Below the pieces are notes generated by a model. It saw only the letters and a list, made by a program, of their open reading frames with translations. It ran no database searches and was not told the origin of the DNA. A stretch of 45,221 bases of DNA from Variovorax paradoxus. GTDB taxonomy: Bacteria > Pseudomonadota > Gammaproteobacteria > Burkholderiales > Burkholderiaceae_C. Position 1 is the stretch's first letter; every line of letters starts with the position of its first letter. The translations under genes were made by a program, and so were the position numbers. Where the stretch lies: contig NZ_JXQQ01000114.1 in NCBI RefSeq assembly GCF_000834655.1, forward strand, positions 1 to 45,221, read 5' to 3'. This document shows, piece after piece, positions 22,093 to 29,621 of this stretch.

Positions 22093-22727
22093 CGACGAGC
22101 GAAAGAATGGACTACCCCGGCAACATCTTCGTGGTCGCCGCGCCCAGCGGGGCTGGCAAATCGAGCCTGGTCAAGGCGCTGATGGAACTCGACTCGGCGG
22201 TTCAGCCGTCGGTGTCGCACACCACGCGGCCGCCACGCGGCCAGGAAAAACACGGCCGCGAGTACTTTTTTGCTTCGCCGCCCGAATTCGACGCCCTGAT
22301 CGCAGCCGACGGCTTCGTGGAATGGGCCCATGTGCACGGCCACCGGTACGGCACCTCCAAGAAGGCGATCGAGGAGCGGATCGCCCAGGGGGCGGACGTG
22401 ATTCTCGAGATCGACTTCCAGGGCGCGCTGCAGATCCGCAAGACCTTTGCCAACGCAGTGATGATCTTCATCCTGCCGCCCAGCTGGGAAGAACTGCGCT
22501 CCCGGCTCGAGCGACGCGGCGAAGACAGCGCCTCGGTCATCGAACTGCGCCTGAAAAACGCCGCGGAAGAGATGGCCAGGGCCGGGGAATTCGACTTCGT
22601 TATAATCAACGAGTTATTTGAGCGGGCGCTTTTTGATCTCAAGGCGATTGTCCACGCTCAGCGGCTTCGGTATTCCGCACAGCGCCGTGCACGTGCCGAC
22701 ACCTTTGCCGCACTGAACATCCCCTGA
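22089..22727 (+). CDS. gmk: Guanylate kinase
   Basis: 212-residue enzyme converting GMP to GDP with ATP. It has the P-loop APSGAGKSSLVKAL, the GMP-binding VSHTTRPPRGQEKHGREYFF, FVEWAHVHGHRYGTSKKAIEE, DVILEIDFQGALQIRK and the lid with RLERRGEDSASVIELRL. Length is normal. The ATG at 22089 overlaps the yicC stop (ATGA). An internal ATG at 22107 (MDYPGNIF) is an alternative start. rpoZ follows 31 nt downstream. Confidence 0.97.
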   Translation: MTTSERMDYPGNIFVVAAPSGAGKSSLVKALMELDSAVQPSVSHTTRPPRGQEKHGREYFFASPPEFDALIAADGFVEWAHVHGHRYGTSKKAIEERIAQGADVILEIDFQGALQIRKTFANAVMIFILPPSWEELRSRLERRGEDSASVIELRLKNAAEEMARAGEFDFVIINELFERALFDLKAIVHAQRLRYSAQRRARADTFAALNIP

Positions 22728-22758
22728 TCCCCTGCTCACCGACCGAAAGATACTCATC

Positions 22759-22962
22759 ATGGCCCGCATCACCGTCGAAGACTGTCTGCTTCAGATTCCC
22801 AACCGATTCCAGCTCGTGCTGGCCGCCACATACCGTGCGCGCATGCTGAGCCAAGGCCACGCGCCCAAGATCGAGAGCAAGAACAAGCCCGCCGTGACCG
22901 CCCTGCGCGAAATCGCGGAAGGCAAGATCGGCATCGAAATGCTCAAGAAAGTGCCGGGCTGA
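22759..22962 (+). CDS. rpoZ: RNA polymerase omega subunit
   Basis: 67-residue omega subunit that helps assemble RNA polymerase and forms part of a ppGpp site. ARITVEDCLLQIPNRFQLVLAA is the conserved start, followed by the basic core and KPAVTALREIAEGKIG. It sits between gmk and spoT, as is usual in proteobacteria. A strong intrinsic terminator lies downstream. Confidence 0.97.
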   Translation: MARITVEDCLLQIPNRFQLVLAATYRARMLSQGHAPKIESKNKPAVTALREIAEGKIGIEMLKKVPG

Positions 22963-22987
22963 TCTGACGCAGCCCTGCAACGAAAAG

Positions 22988-23011
22988 GCACCGCAAAGCG
23001 GTGCTTTTTTT
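22988..23011 (+). terminator. Rho-independent terminator after rpoZ
   Basis: A perfect stem GCACCGC (22988-22994) / GCGGTGC (22998-23004) with an AAA loop is followed by seven T. It is 25 bp past the rpoZ stop and separates the yicC-gmk-rpoZ unit from spoT. Confidence 0.93.
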
Positions 23012-23055
23012 ATGTCTGGACGCGTCCATGGAATGGTCACGCTAAAGTGGTAGCC

Positions 23056-25311
23056 ATGAGCGCGGTTGCCAAACATCAGTCCCAAGCCCCCACGGGCGTG
23101 CCGAAGCCGAGCCCGGCGGCACTGAATGCGGCTGCCGCAAGCTTCGCTGCATTGACGGCACGCCTCGACTACCTGGGCCCCGAAGACACCGAACTGGTTC
23201 GCCGCGCCTACCGCTTCGCCGATGAGGCCCACCTGGGCCAATTGCGCAACAGCGGCGAGCCGTACATCACCCACCCCATCGCCGTGGCGGCGCAATGCGC
23301 CGAGTGGAAGCTCGATGCCCAGGCGCTGATGGCAGCACTGCTGCACGACGCCATCGAAGATTGCGGAGTCACCAAGCCCGAGCTGATCGAGCGCTTCGGC
23401 GCCCCGGTGGCCGAACTGGTCGACGGGCTCACCAAGCTCGACAAGCTGCAGTTCAATACCCGCGAAGAGAACCAGGCCGAGTCGTTTCGCAAGATGCTCC
23501 TGGCCATGGCGCGCGATGTGCGCGTCATCCTGGTCAAGCTGGCCGACCGCACGCACAACATGCGCACGCTGGCCGATGCGCCGCGCGAGAAATGGGCTCG
23601 GATCTCGCGCGAAACGCTCGAGATCTACGCGCCCATCGCGCACCGCCTCGGCCTGAACCAGACCTACCGCGAACTGCAGGAGTTGTCGTTCCGGCACCTC
23701 AAGCCCTGGCGCTACGCGACGCTGTCCAAAGCGGTGGCGAAGGCGCGCGGGCGACGACGAGACTTGATCCAGAAGGTGCAGAAGGAAGTCGAAGCAGCCT
23801 TCTCCTCCGCGGGCATGACGCTGCGGATCGCAGGGCGTGAGAAAACGCTCTATTCCATCTACCGCAAGATGGAAGAAAAGCACCTGAGCTTCGCCCAGGT
23901 GACCGACATCTACGGCTTCCGGCTGATCGTGCCGAACGTGATCGCGTGCTACACGGGCTTAGGCATCCTTCACCAGATGTACAAGCCGCTGCCCGGCAAG
24001 TTCAAGGACCACATTGCGATCGCCAAGCTCAACGGCTACCAATCGCTGCACACGACGCTGGTGGGTCCGGCCGGCGTGAGCGTCGAGTTCCAGCTGCGTA
24101 CCGAGGCCATGCACGTGGTGGCCGAGTCCGGCGTGGCGGCGCACTGGCTCTACAAGGCGGCCGAGCCGAACGGGGCGAGCAACGACCGGCTGGGCACGAA
24201 GTGGCTGCAGTCGCTGCTCGACATCCAGGACGAGACGCGCGACGCCGCTGAGTTCTGGGACCACGTCAAGGTCGACCTGTTCCCCGACGCGGTCTACGTC
24301 TTCACGCCCAAGAGCCAGATCATGGCCCTGCCGCGCGGCGCGACGGTTGTCGACTTCGCCTACGCCATCCACAGCAACATCGGCGACCACACCTCGGCGG
24401 CGCGCATCAATGGCGACCAGGTGCCGCTGCGCACCGAGCTCAAGAACGGCGATGTGGTGGAAGTGATCACGGCGCCGGTGTCGACGCCCAATCCCGCCTG
24501 GCTCGGGTTCGTTCGAACCGGTCGGGCGCGCTCCAAGATCCGTCACTACCTGAAGACTCTGGCGCATGCCGAATCCGAAGGTCTCGGCGAAAAGCTGCTT
24601 GCGCAGGCGCTGCGTGCCGAAGGCCTCGGCAAGCTGCCCGACGAGGACGAGGAACACCAGGCGCTGTGGGAAAAGCTGCTGCGCTTCACCGGCAACCGCA
24701 ACCGCGCGGAATTGCTGACCGACATCGGCCTAGGCAAGCGCATTGCGAGCATCGTCGCCAAGCGGCTCATGGCGCTTCTCGCCGAGTTGGGCGAACGGCC
24801 CGACGCACTGCTGCTGAGCCGCGAACGCTTCATCTCGCACGAGACCGTGTCGCAGGGCGCGGTCACCCTCGACGGCAGCGAGAACTCGTCCGTGCGCTTT
24901 GCCTTGTGCTGCCGCCCCATTCCCGGCGACCAGATCGTGGGCTACCTCGGGCACGGCGAAGGACTGGTGGTGCACACCGAAGATTGCGGCGTTGGCCAAC
25001 GCTTGCGCCACAAGGACAGCGAGCGCTTCTTCGCGGTCGAATGGGCAGACGAGCCGACGCGTGCCTTCGAGACCGGCGTGGTGATCACGGTTCGCAACGA
25101 CAAGGGCGTGCTGGCGCGCGTGGCGGCCACGCTGGCGGATGCTGAAGCTGACATCACACACGTGGAAATGGCCGACGAGACCCCGCAGGACTCGACCGAC
25201 CTTCGCTTCGTGATCGCAGTGCGCGACCGCACGCACCTCGATGCCGTGCTGCGCGCCGCCCGGCGGACTGCGTCGGTGCTGACCGCGGCGCGAACTGTTC
25301 CGGCCCTCTAA
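23056..25311 (+). CDS. spoT: Bifunctional (p)ppGpp synthetase/hydrolase (SpoT/Rel type)
   Basis: 751-residue stringent-response enzyme. It has an N-terminal HD hydrolase domain with THPIAVAAQCAEWKLD and an intact HDAIED (about residue 97). The synthetase domain has GREKTLYSIYRKMEEK, TDIYGFRLIV and LNGYQSLHTTLVGP. The TGS domain is VYVFTPKSQIMALPRGATVV. A zinc-finger/RIS region with CCRPIPGDQIVGYLGHGEG and a C-terminal ACT domain (VVITVRNDKGVLARVAATLA) follow. The intact HD motif argues for hydrolase activity, so this is the bifunctional enzyme rather than RelA. ATG at 23056 is chosen over an in-frame GTG at 23047; neither has a good Shine-Dalgarno sequence. The context after rpoZ is classical. 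Confidence 0.96.
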   Translation: MSAVAKHQSQAPTGVPKPSPAALNAAAASFAALTARLDYLGPEDTELVRRAYRFADEAHLGQLRNSGEPYITHPIAVAAQCAEWKLDAQALMAALLHDAIEDCGVTKPELIERFGAPVAELVDGLTKLDKLQFNTREENQAESFRKMLLAMARDVRVILVKLADRTHNMRTLADAPREKWARISRETLEIYAPIAHRLGLNQTYRELQELSFRHLKPWRYATLSKAVAKARGRRRDLIQKVQKEVEAAFSSAGMTLRIAGREKTLYSIYRKMEEKHLSFAQVTDIYGFRLIVPNVIACYTGLGILHQMYKPLPGKFKDHIAIAKLNGYQSLHTTLVGPAGVSVEFQLRTEAMHVVAESGVAAHWLYKAAEPNGASNDRLGTKWLQSLLDIQDETRDAAEFWDHVKVDLFPDAVYVFTPKSQIMALPRGATVVDFAYAIHSNIGDHTSAARINGDQVPLRTELKNGDVVEVITAPVSTPNPAWLGFVRTGRARSKIRHYLKTLAHAESEGLGEKLLAQALRAEGLGKLPDEDEEHQALWEKLLRFTGNRNRAELLTDIGLGKRIASIVAKRLMALLAELGERPDALLLSRERFISHETVSQGAVTLDGSENSSVRFALCCRPIPGDQIVGYLGHGEGLVVHTEDCGVGQRLRHKDSERFFAVEWADEPTRAFETGVVITVRNDKGVLARVAATLADAEADITHVEMADETPQDSTDLRFVIAVRDRTHLDAVLRAARRTASVLTAARTVPAL

Positions 25312-25336
25312 AAAAGCGGGCCGCGCTTCGCGCCAA

Positions 25337-25915
25337 TCAGTCCGCGGCCGGACGCGGCGCCGGATAACTCACCGACAGTATTTCCACCTCGTGCGCCCCA
25401 CCCGGCGTCACGAGCTTCACCACGTCGCCCTCGCGCGACTTGAGCAGGGCACGCGCGATCGGAGAAATCCAGCTGACTTGCGACTGGGCGCTGTCCGCCT
25501 CGTCGATGCCGAGGATCGTGATGGTGCGCTCGTCGTCGCCGGTCTCGTCGACATAGCGGACCGTGGCGCCGAAGAAAATCTGGTCGCTGCCATGGTGCAC
25601 AGATGGATCGGTGACCTCGGCAATCTCGAGGCGCTTGGTGAGAAATCGAATGCGCCGGTCGATCTCGCGCAGACGCTTCTTGCCGTAGAGATAGTCGCCG
25701 TTCTCCGAGCGGTCGCCGTTCTTGGCGGCCCAGTGCACTGCCTCGACGACCTTCGGGCGCTCCTCGTCCATCAGCTGGAGCAACTCATCGCGAAGGCGTG
25801 CGTAGCCCGCCGGAGTGATGTAGTTCCTGCTGCCGGCCGGCAGCGGAGGCGCTGCGTTGTCGGCACCGTCGTCGTCCGCGTCGTTGTCGGTTTCCTTGGT
25901 GAATGCCTTGTTCAA
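25337..25915 (-). CDS. greB: Transcription elongation factor GreB
   Basis: 192-residue Gre factor that rescues backtracked RNA polymerase by stimulating transcript cleavage. The N-terminal coiled coil (ITPAGYARLRDELLQLMDEE, PKVVEAVHWAAKNGDRSENGDYLYGKKRLREID) contains the acidic tip DRSENGDY. The C-terminal FKBP-like domain includes FGATVRYVDETGDDERTITILG and SWISPIARALLKSREGD. GreB is preferred over GreA by the KKRLREIDRRIRFLTKRLE block. The start is most likely TTG at 25915 (NKAFTKE matches the family N-terminus; AAGG lies 10 nt upstream). The open frame extends to 26020, but that part is not family-like. An acidic linker DNDADDDGAD follows the first residues. It is convergent with spoT. Confidence 0.92.
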   Translation of the reverse strand: MNKAFTKETDNDADDDGADNAAPPLPAGSRNYITPAGYARLRDELLQLMDEERPKVVEAVHWAAKNGDRSENGDYLYGKKRLREIDRRIRFLTKRLEIAEVTDPSVHHGSDQIFFGATVRYVDETGDDERTITILGIDEADSAQSQVSWISPIARALLKSREGDVVKLVTPGGAHEVEILSVSYPAPRPAAD

Positions 25916-26081
25916 CGAAGAGCCTTTTGAATATGAAAAACGGGTGGAGCTGATTGCGACTCCAAAGCGTACGAGCATCTGGCACGGCGCACTTCGAGCG
26001 TGCAATGTATGGACCTCCACAGGGCACGTCCAGCAAGACCGCTATGTACACTCAAGCGCTACAACAACCGCGAGGAACCAC

Positions 26082-26780
26082 ATGATCGGAGCCAGGAACG
26101 AAGGGTACTGCCACTGCTGCAGATCGACAGCAGTGTTTGAGATAACGGGCCCCTGGTTGCGAGACGAGTACCTCTGCATGTCCTGCCGCTCGATTCCTCG
26201 GCAGCGGCATCTTCAACTCATCCTGGACACGTACTTCCCTGGTTGGGAAAGCCAGAAGATCCATGAGTCCTCGCCCTCGAATGGGCTGATCGGCCAACTT
26301 TGCCCCGGCTACTCTTATTCGTTCTATTTTGACGAAGAACATATCGGACAAGAGGTCAACGGCAGGCGCTGCGAGAACCTAGAGCATCTGACCTTCGTGG
26401 ACGGGTCATTCGACCTGTTCCTGACACAGGATGTGTTCGAACATGTCTTCGATCCAGCGAAGGCCGCCAAGGAAATCATGCGAGTGCTCAAGCCTGGAGG
26501 CGCGCATGTGTTCACTGCGCCGAAGCACAAGGGAATGAGGAAGAGCTTTCAACGTGCGGCGTTCGAAAGCTCGCAGATTGTCCATTTCGCGGAAGAGGCC
26601 TATCACGGCAATCCTGTCGGTGACGGCAAGGCGCTGGTGACATGGGACTACGGCGACGATTTCGAGTTCTTGCTCAACACCTGGTGCGGTTATCCGCTGG
26701 CTACCTACATCACGCGCGATCGATCGCTTGGCATCGATGGCGAGTTCCTCGAGGTGTTCGTCATGAGGAAGCCGTTGTAG
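26082..26780 (+). CDS. SAM-dependent methyltransferase with N-terminal cysteine cluster
   Basis: 232-residue protein. The N-terminus carries a probable zinc-binding cluster (CHCC near residue 10, then YLCMSCRS). The remainder is a class I methyltransferase of the Methyltransf_11 type, judged by DGSFDLFLTQDVFEHVFDPAKAAKEIMRVLKPGGAHVFTAP. The usual glycine-rich motif I is not obvious. The IHESSPSNG stretch occupies that place, as in glycan/surface-polysaccharide-associated methyltransferases with degenerate motif I. The start has CGAGGAA upstream. Base composition is visibly lower in GC than neighbours, with codons such as TAT, TTT and GAA common, suggesting transfer. It lies between divergent greB and a convergent exported protein. 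The substrate is unknown. Confidence 0.82.
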   Translation: MIGARNEGYCHCCRSTAVFEITGPWLRDEYLCMSCRSIPRQRHLQLILDTYFPGWESQKIHESSPSNGLIGQLCPGYSYSFYFDEEHIGQEVNGRRCENLEHLTFVDGSFDLFLTQDVFEHVFDPAKAAKEIMRVLKPGGAHVFTAPKHKGMRKSFQRAAFESSQIVHFAEEAYHGNPVGDGKALVTWDYGDDFEFLLNTWCGYPLATYITRDRSLGIDGEFLEVFVMRKPL

Positions 26781-26800
26781 GGCCAGCGTACGCCATCGAG

Positions 26801-27244
26801 TCAACCCAGGTCCGAGCGCTTACAGTCGAATGTCATTGTCGGCTCGACGCCTCGCAATACGGGCACCTTGTTGACGAAGACGACCCCAACCCTGGCCAGT
26901 TGCCACTCGCCGGCCTTGTACAACTTGAATAGGTTCGTGACCTCATCTCCGGCGGTGGGAATGGAATTGAAGAGATAGACAGGCTCGCCGGAGGAGGTCC
27001 CCTCCATATTCACGAGTTCGGCGCGCATCTTGCCCATGGTCTCGGTGTCCTTCGTCCTGGAGCGAACGATGTCCATGTTGACGGTTCGCGAGTGCTCGTC
27101 GATGGCGATGCGGCGAATCCAGTGGAAAGCGCCGCCCGCGCCGCCGGAACCTGGCACGCATGCGATGGTCCCCGCAGACACCGAGCTCGCAGCCGAAAGC
27201 AGCAGGAGCAACCGGCATGCGAGCCGCGTGATTCGAGTGTTCAT
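26801..27244 (-). CDS. Small exported hypothetical protein
   Basis: 147-residue protein with a Sec signal peptide (MNTRITRLACRLLLLLSAAS, cleavage likely after SVSA). The mature part has two cysteines (IACVPG near the mature N-terminus and FDCKRS at the end) that could form a disulfide. It contains a predicted beta-rich region (RRIAIDEHSRTVNMDIVRS, EPVYLFNSIP). I do not recognise a family. The open frame extends upstream to 27295, but the signal peptide fixes the start at 27244, with a weak Shine-Dalgarno sequence. It is convergent with the methyltransferase, with 20 bp between stops. A periplasmic location is inferred. Confidence 0.68.
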   Translation of the reverse strand: MNTRITRLACRLLLLLSAASSVSAGTIACVPGSGGAGGAFHWIRRIAIDEHSRTVNMDIVRSRTKDTETMGKMRAELVNMEGTSSGEPVYLFNSIPTAGDEVTNLFKLYKAGEWQLARVGVVFVNKVPVLRGVEPTMTFDCKRSDLG

Positions 27245-27337
27245 GGTTGGGACTTTAGCGCCCATACGCCAGAGGAAAAACGTGCACCTATGCACCGGCC
27301 CCAGATCCGCGCTCAGGCACGCGGTGCCCCAAAAGAA

Positions 27338-27369
27338 AATGGCCTAGAAGGTAAACCTTCTAGGCCATT
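27338..27369 (-). terminator. Strong rho-independent terminator of tRNA-Arg
   Basis: A perfect 14-bp stem (27338-27351 with 27356-27369) and TAAA loop, just downstream of the minus-strand tRNA. In the transcript it is followed by a U-rich run (complement of AAAAGAAAA at 27331-27339). Confidence 0.92.
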
Positions 27370-27376
27370 GAGAGAG

Positions 27377-27453
27377 TGGTGCGGCTGGCAGGAATTGAAC
27401 CCACGACCCCTTGGTTCGTAGCCAAGTACTCTATCCAACTGAGCTACAGCCGC
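27377..27453 (-). tRNA. tRNA-Arg (anticodon ACG)
   Basis: On the minus strand the acceptor GCGGCTG pairs with CAGCCGC, followed by A and an encoded CCA (27377-27379). The D-arm AGCTCAGTTGGATAGAG, the anticodon arm CTTGG-CTACGAA-CCAAG with anticodon ACG (read as ICG), and the T-arm GTGGGTTCAATTCC are all present. The 77-nt length fits. It is the tRNA for CGU/CGC/CGA. Confidence 0.97.
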
Positions 27454-27463
27454 ACAGCTTGCA

Positions 27464-27469
27464 AGTATA
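27464..27469 (-). promoter_or_regulatory. Probable -10 box of tRNA-Arg
   Basis: On the minus strand TATACT lies 10 bp upstream of the mature tRNA 5' end, near-consensus for sigma70. No good -35 hexamer is found at 16-18 bp, so the assignment is partial. Confidence 0.5.
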
Positions 27470-27624
27470 GCATGCGTTTTTTGACCTTCCGGACCCGCAT
27501 CATCGAAATTTGAGAATGCGGTGCACATCGATGCGATCGGGAGCCACAACTGCGGCTCGGACGCCGGCTTCATGGGACCAAGCCTGCCGATCGAAGTGAG
27601 TGTTCGAGGGGTCTCCGCCCATCG

Positions 27625-28248
27625 TCATTCGTCCGGGATGCTGGCCGATGCGTAGCCACCCAGGAACACCTGGACCGCGCGGCGCGTCGCTTCTCGCAGT
27701 TCCCTGCGGGTCAGCGGCCCCTGCATGCCGAGAAGGCTCGGCCTGACGGTTTCAGAATCCAGCAGGGCCATCAAATGGCCGGCCGCCACATGCGGATCAG
27801 CCTTGCGCAGCCGGCCATTGCGCATCTGCCGTTCCAGGAAACCCGCCAGTGCGGCAATGCCCTTCTTGGGCCCGCCTTCGAAGAAAAGCCGCCCGATGTC
27901 GCTGCGGCCGGCTTCTGCTATCACCGCCCTCTGCGCCTGGATCACCTCTTGCGAGCACACCACGGCCAATACCTTCTCGCCGAAGCGCTGCAGCACACGT
28001 TCAATGTCGTCATCGCCCTCTTCGGCCAGCGCCGTGAAGATCGGGTCGAAGTGGCTCTTGGCCGAGGCATGGATCACGGCGACGAACAGCTCCTCCTTGG
28101 AGCTGAAGTATCCGTAGAGCGTGGCCCTCGAACCGCCGACGCGCGCGGCGATCTCCACCATCGAAGCCCCCTCGAACCCCAGTTCCCTGAAGACCTCCGA
28201 TGCCACCTGAACGATGGCCTCGCGCTTGGCTTCGGTTTTGACCCGCAT
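27625..28248 (-). CDS. TetR-family repressor divergent from the RND efflux operon
   Basis: 207-residue TetR regulator. The N-terminal HTH is AIVQVASEVFRELGFEGASM, then VEIAARVGGSRATLYGYFSS, followed by KEELFVAV. The C-terminal ligand domain resembles the AcrR/TtgR-like dimerisation domain (FLERQMRNGRLRKADPHVAA). The start at 28248 is fixed by a perfect AGGAGG 8 nt upstream; the open frame reaches 28431 without similarity. It is divergent from an RND pump operon with a promoter and dyads in the 143-bp gap, so it very likely represses the pump (and itself) until a toxic ligand binds. Confidence 0.92.
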   Translation of the reverse strand: MRVKTEAKREAIVQVASEVFRELGFEGASMVEIAARVGGSRATLYGYFSSKEELFVAVIHASAKSHFDPIFTALAEEGDDDIERVLQRFGEKVLAVVCSQEVIQAQRAVIAEAGRSDIGRLFFEGGPKKGIAALAGFLERQMRNGRLRKADPHVAAGHLMALLDSETVRPSLLGMQGPLTRRELREATRRAVQVFLGGYASASIPDE

Positions 28249-28289
28249 CTCGCGCCTCCTTATTTCTGAACACAAGTGATCATTATTGA

Positions 28290-28318
28290 TTGACAGCACC
28301 TGAAAGTCAAAATACATT
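28290..28318 (+). promoter_or_regulatory. Sigma70-type promoter of the RND operon
   Basis: TTGACA (28290-28295), a 17-bp spacer and TACATT (28313-28318), 73 bp before the first pump gene. The -35 is consensus and the spacing ideal. A TGAC/GTCA dyad (28291-28294 and 28306-28309) sits inside the spacer. Confidence 0.7.
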
Positions 28319-28319
28319 T

Positions 28320-28333
28320 CAGTACAGCACTGT
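28320..28333. promoter_or_regulatory. Candidate TetR operator overlapping the RND transcription start
   Basis: ACAG-CA-CTGT (28324-28333) nested with CAGT-acagc-ACTG (28320-28332) gives a short dyad immediately downstream of the -10 box. The ACAGCAC core also occurs at 28293-28299 within the promoter, so the repressor could bind both copies. Confidence 0.45.
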
Positions 28334-28391
28334 CCATTTAAAAGTTGTCGGACGTGCCACGGATCTACCGCACTTCCCCAGGAGAATCTCC

Positions 28392-29606
28392 ATGCGCCCC
28401 CCTCTCGCCTACCGGCTGACGTTTGCCGCAACGCTCGCGTCCACCTGCCTGCTCGTCGCCTGCGGCAAGCCGCCGGGCGGTCCGCCGCCGACGCCCGGCA
28501 CGCCCGAAGTCGGCATCGTCACGGTGCAGCTGCAGCGCGTGGCCATCACGACCGACTTGCCGGGTCGCACCGTGCCCTTCCTCATTGCCGACGTGCGGCC
28601 GCAGGTCGGCGGCATCGTGAAAGCACGCAAGTTCCGCGAAGGCAGCAACGTGAAGGCCGGAGAGGCGCTCTACCAGATCGACCCCGCCACGTACAAGGCC
28701 ACCTACGAAAGCAACGTTGCCGCGCTCGCCAAGGCGCAAGCCAGCCTGCGCACCACGCGGCTCAAGGCCGAGCGATACAAGGAGCTTGTGGCCATCAAGG
28801 CGGTGAGCCAGCAGGACTACGACGACGCCGCAGCCTCGCTGCAGCAAGGTGAAGCGGACGTCGCCTCTGCGAAGGCGAATGTAGAGATGAGCCGCATCAA
28901 TCTTGCCTATGCGAGCATCGACGCGCCGATCTCGGGACGCATCGGCAAGTCGACGGTCACGCCCGGGGCACTCGTCACCGCCAACCAGCCGACTTCGCTT
29001 GCGACCATCCAGCAGCTCGATCCGATCTATGTCGACGTGACGCAACCCAGCGCCGCGGTGCTGCAGCTCAAGCAGGCGATGGGTCGCGGCGACCTTCAGA
29101 AGAGCGGCGCCAATGCTGCCAGGGTGCAGTTGATGCTGGAAGACGGCAGTGTGTATCCGCTCGAAGGCAAGCTCGAGTTCTCCGACGTCACCGTGGACCA
29201 GAGCACCGGGGCCATCACGCTGCGTGCGGTGTTCCCCAATCCGAAGGCGGACCTGCTGCCCGGCATGTACGTTCGTGCCGTGCTGCAGGAAGGTGTGAAG
29301 GAGCAGGCGCTCATGGTGCCGCAGCAAGCGGTGTCGCGCGACGGCACCGGCAAGCCGATGGCCTACGTGGTGGATGCCCAGCACAAGCTGCAGCGGCGAG
29401 TGCTCGAGACCGAACGCGCCATCGGCGACCAGTGGCTGGTGCGCAGCGGCCTGCAGGCCGGCGACAAGCTCGTGGTGGACGGCCAGCAGCACGCGGCGCC
29501 GGGCGTCGAGGTGAAGACCGTGCAATGGAATCCCAAGCCCAAGCCCGGCACCGGCACCGAAACGGCCGAGGCTGCTCCCGCCGAGCCAGCCGCTGCGGGC
29601 AACTGA
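28392..29606 (+). CDS. RND efflux periplasmic adaptor (membrane fusion lipoprotein)
   Basis: 404-residue AcrA/MexA-type adaptor linking the inner-membrane pump to the outer-membrane channel. It has a lipoprotein signal with lipobox LVAC (Cys24), the flanking half-lipoyl segments DVRPQVGGIVKARKFREGSNVKAGEALYQIDP and YASIDAPISGRIGKSTVTPGALV, a coiled-coil hairpin between them (AKAQASLRTTRLKAERYKEL), and beta-barrel/MP domains with FPNPKADLLPGMYVRAVLQEG. The start has AGGAGA upstream. It is the first gene of the pump operon, with 15 nt to the RND gene. The C-terminal tail is Pro/Ala/Glu-rich. Confidence 0.95.
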   Translation: MRPPLAYRLTFAATLASTCLLVACGKPPGGPPPTPGTPEVGIVTVQLQRVAITTDLPGRTVPFLIADVRPQVGGIVKARKFREGSNVKAGEALYQIDPATYKATYESNVAALAKAQASLRTTRLKAERYKELVAIKAVSQQDYDDAAASLQQGEADVASAKANVEMSRINLAYASIDAPISGRIGKSTVTPGALVTANQPTSLATIQQLDPIYVDVTQPSAAVLQLKQAMGRGDLQKSGANAARVQLMLEDGSVYPLEGKLEFSDVTVDQSTGAITLRAVFPNPKADLLPGMYVRAVLQEGVKEQALMVPQQAVSRDGTGKPMAYVVDAQHKLQRRVLETERAIGDQWLVRSGLQAGDKLVVDGQQHAAPGVEVKTVQWNPKPKPGTGTETAEAAPAEPAAAGN

Positions 29607-29621
29607 TCGCGAAAGACATCC

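Noticed and set aside
25312..25336. Possible terminator between spoT and greB
   Set aside because: Only an imperfect short GC stem with a bulge and no T-tract in the correct position; too weak to call.
25916..26020. N-terminal extension of GreB
   Set aside because: Sequence before NKAFTKE is not Gre-like; the TTG at 25915 matches the usual N-terminus.
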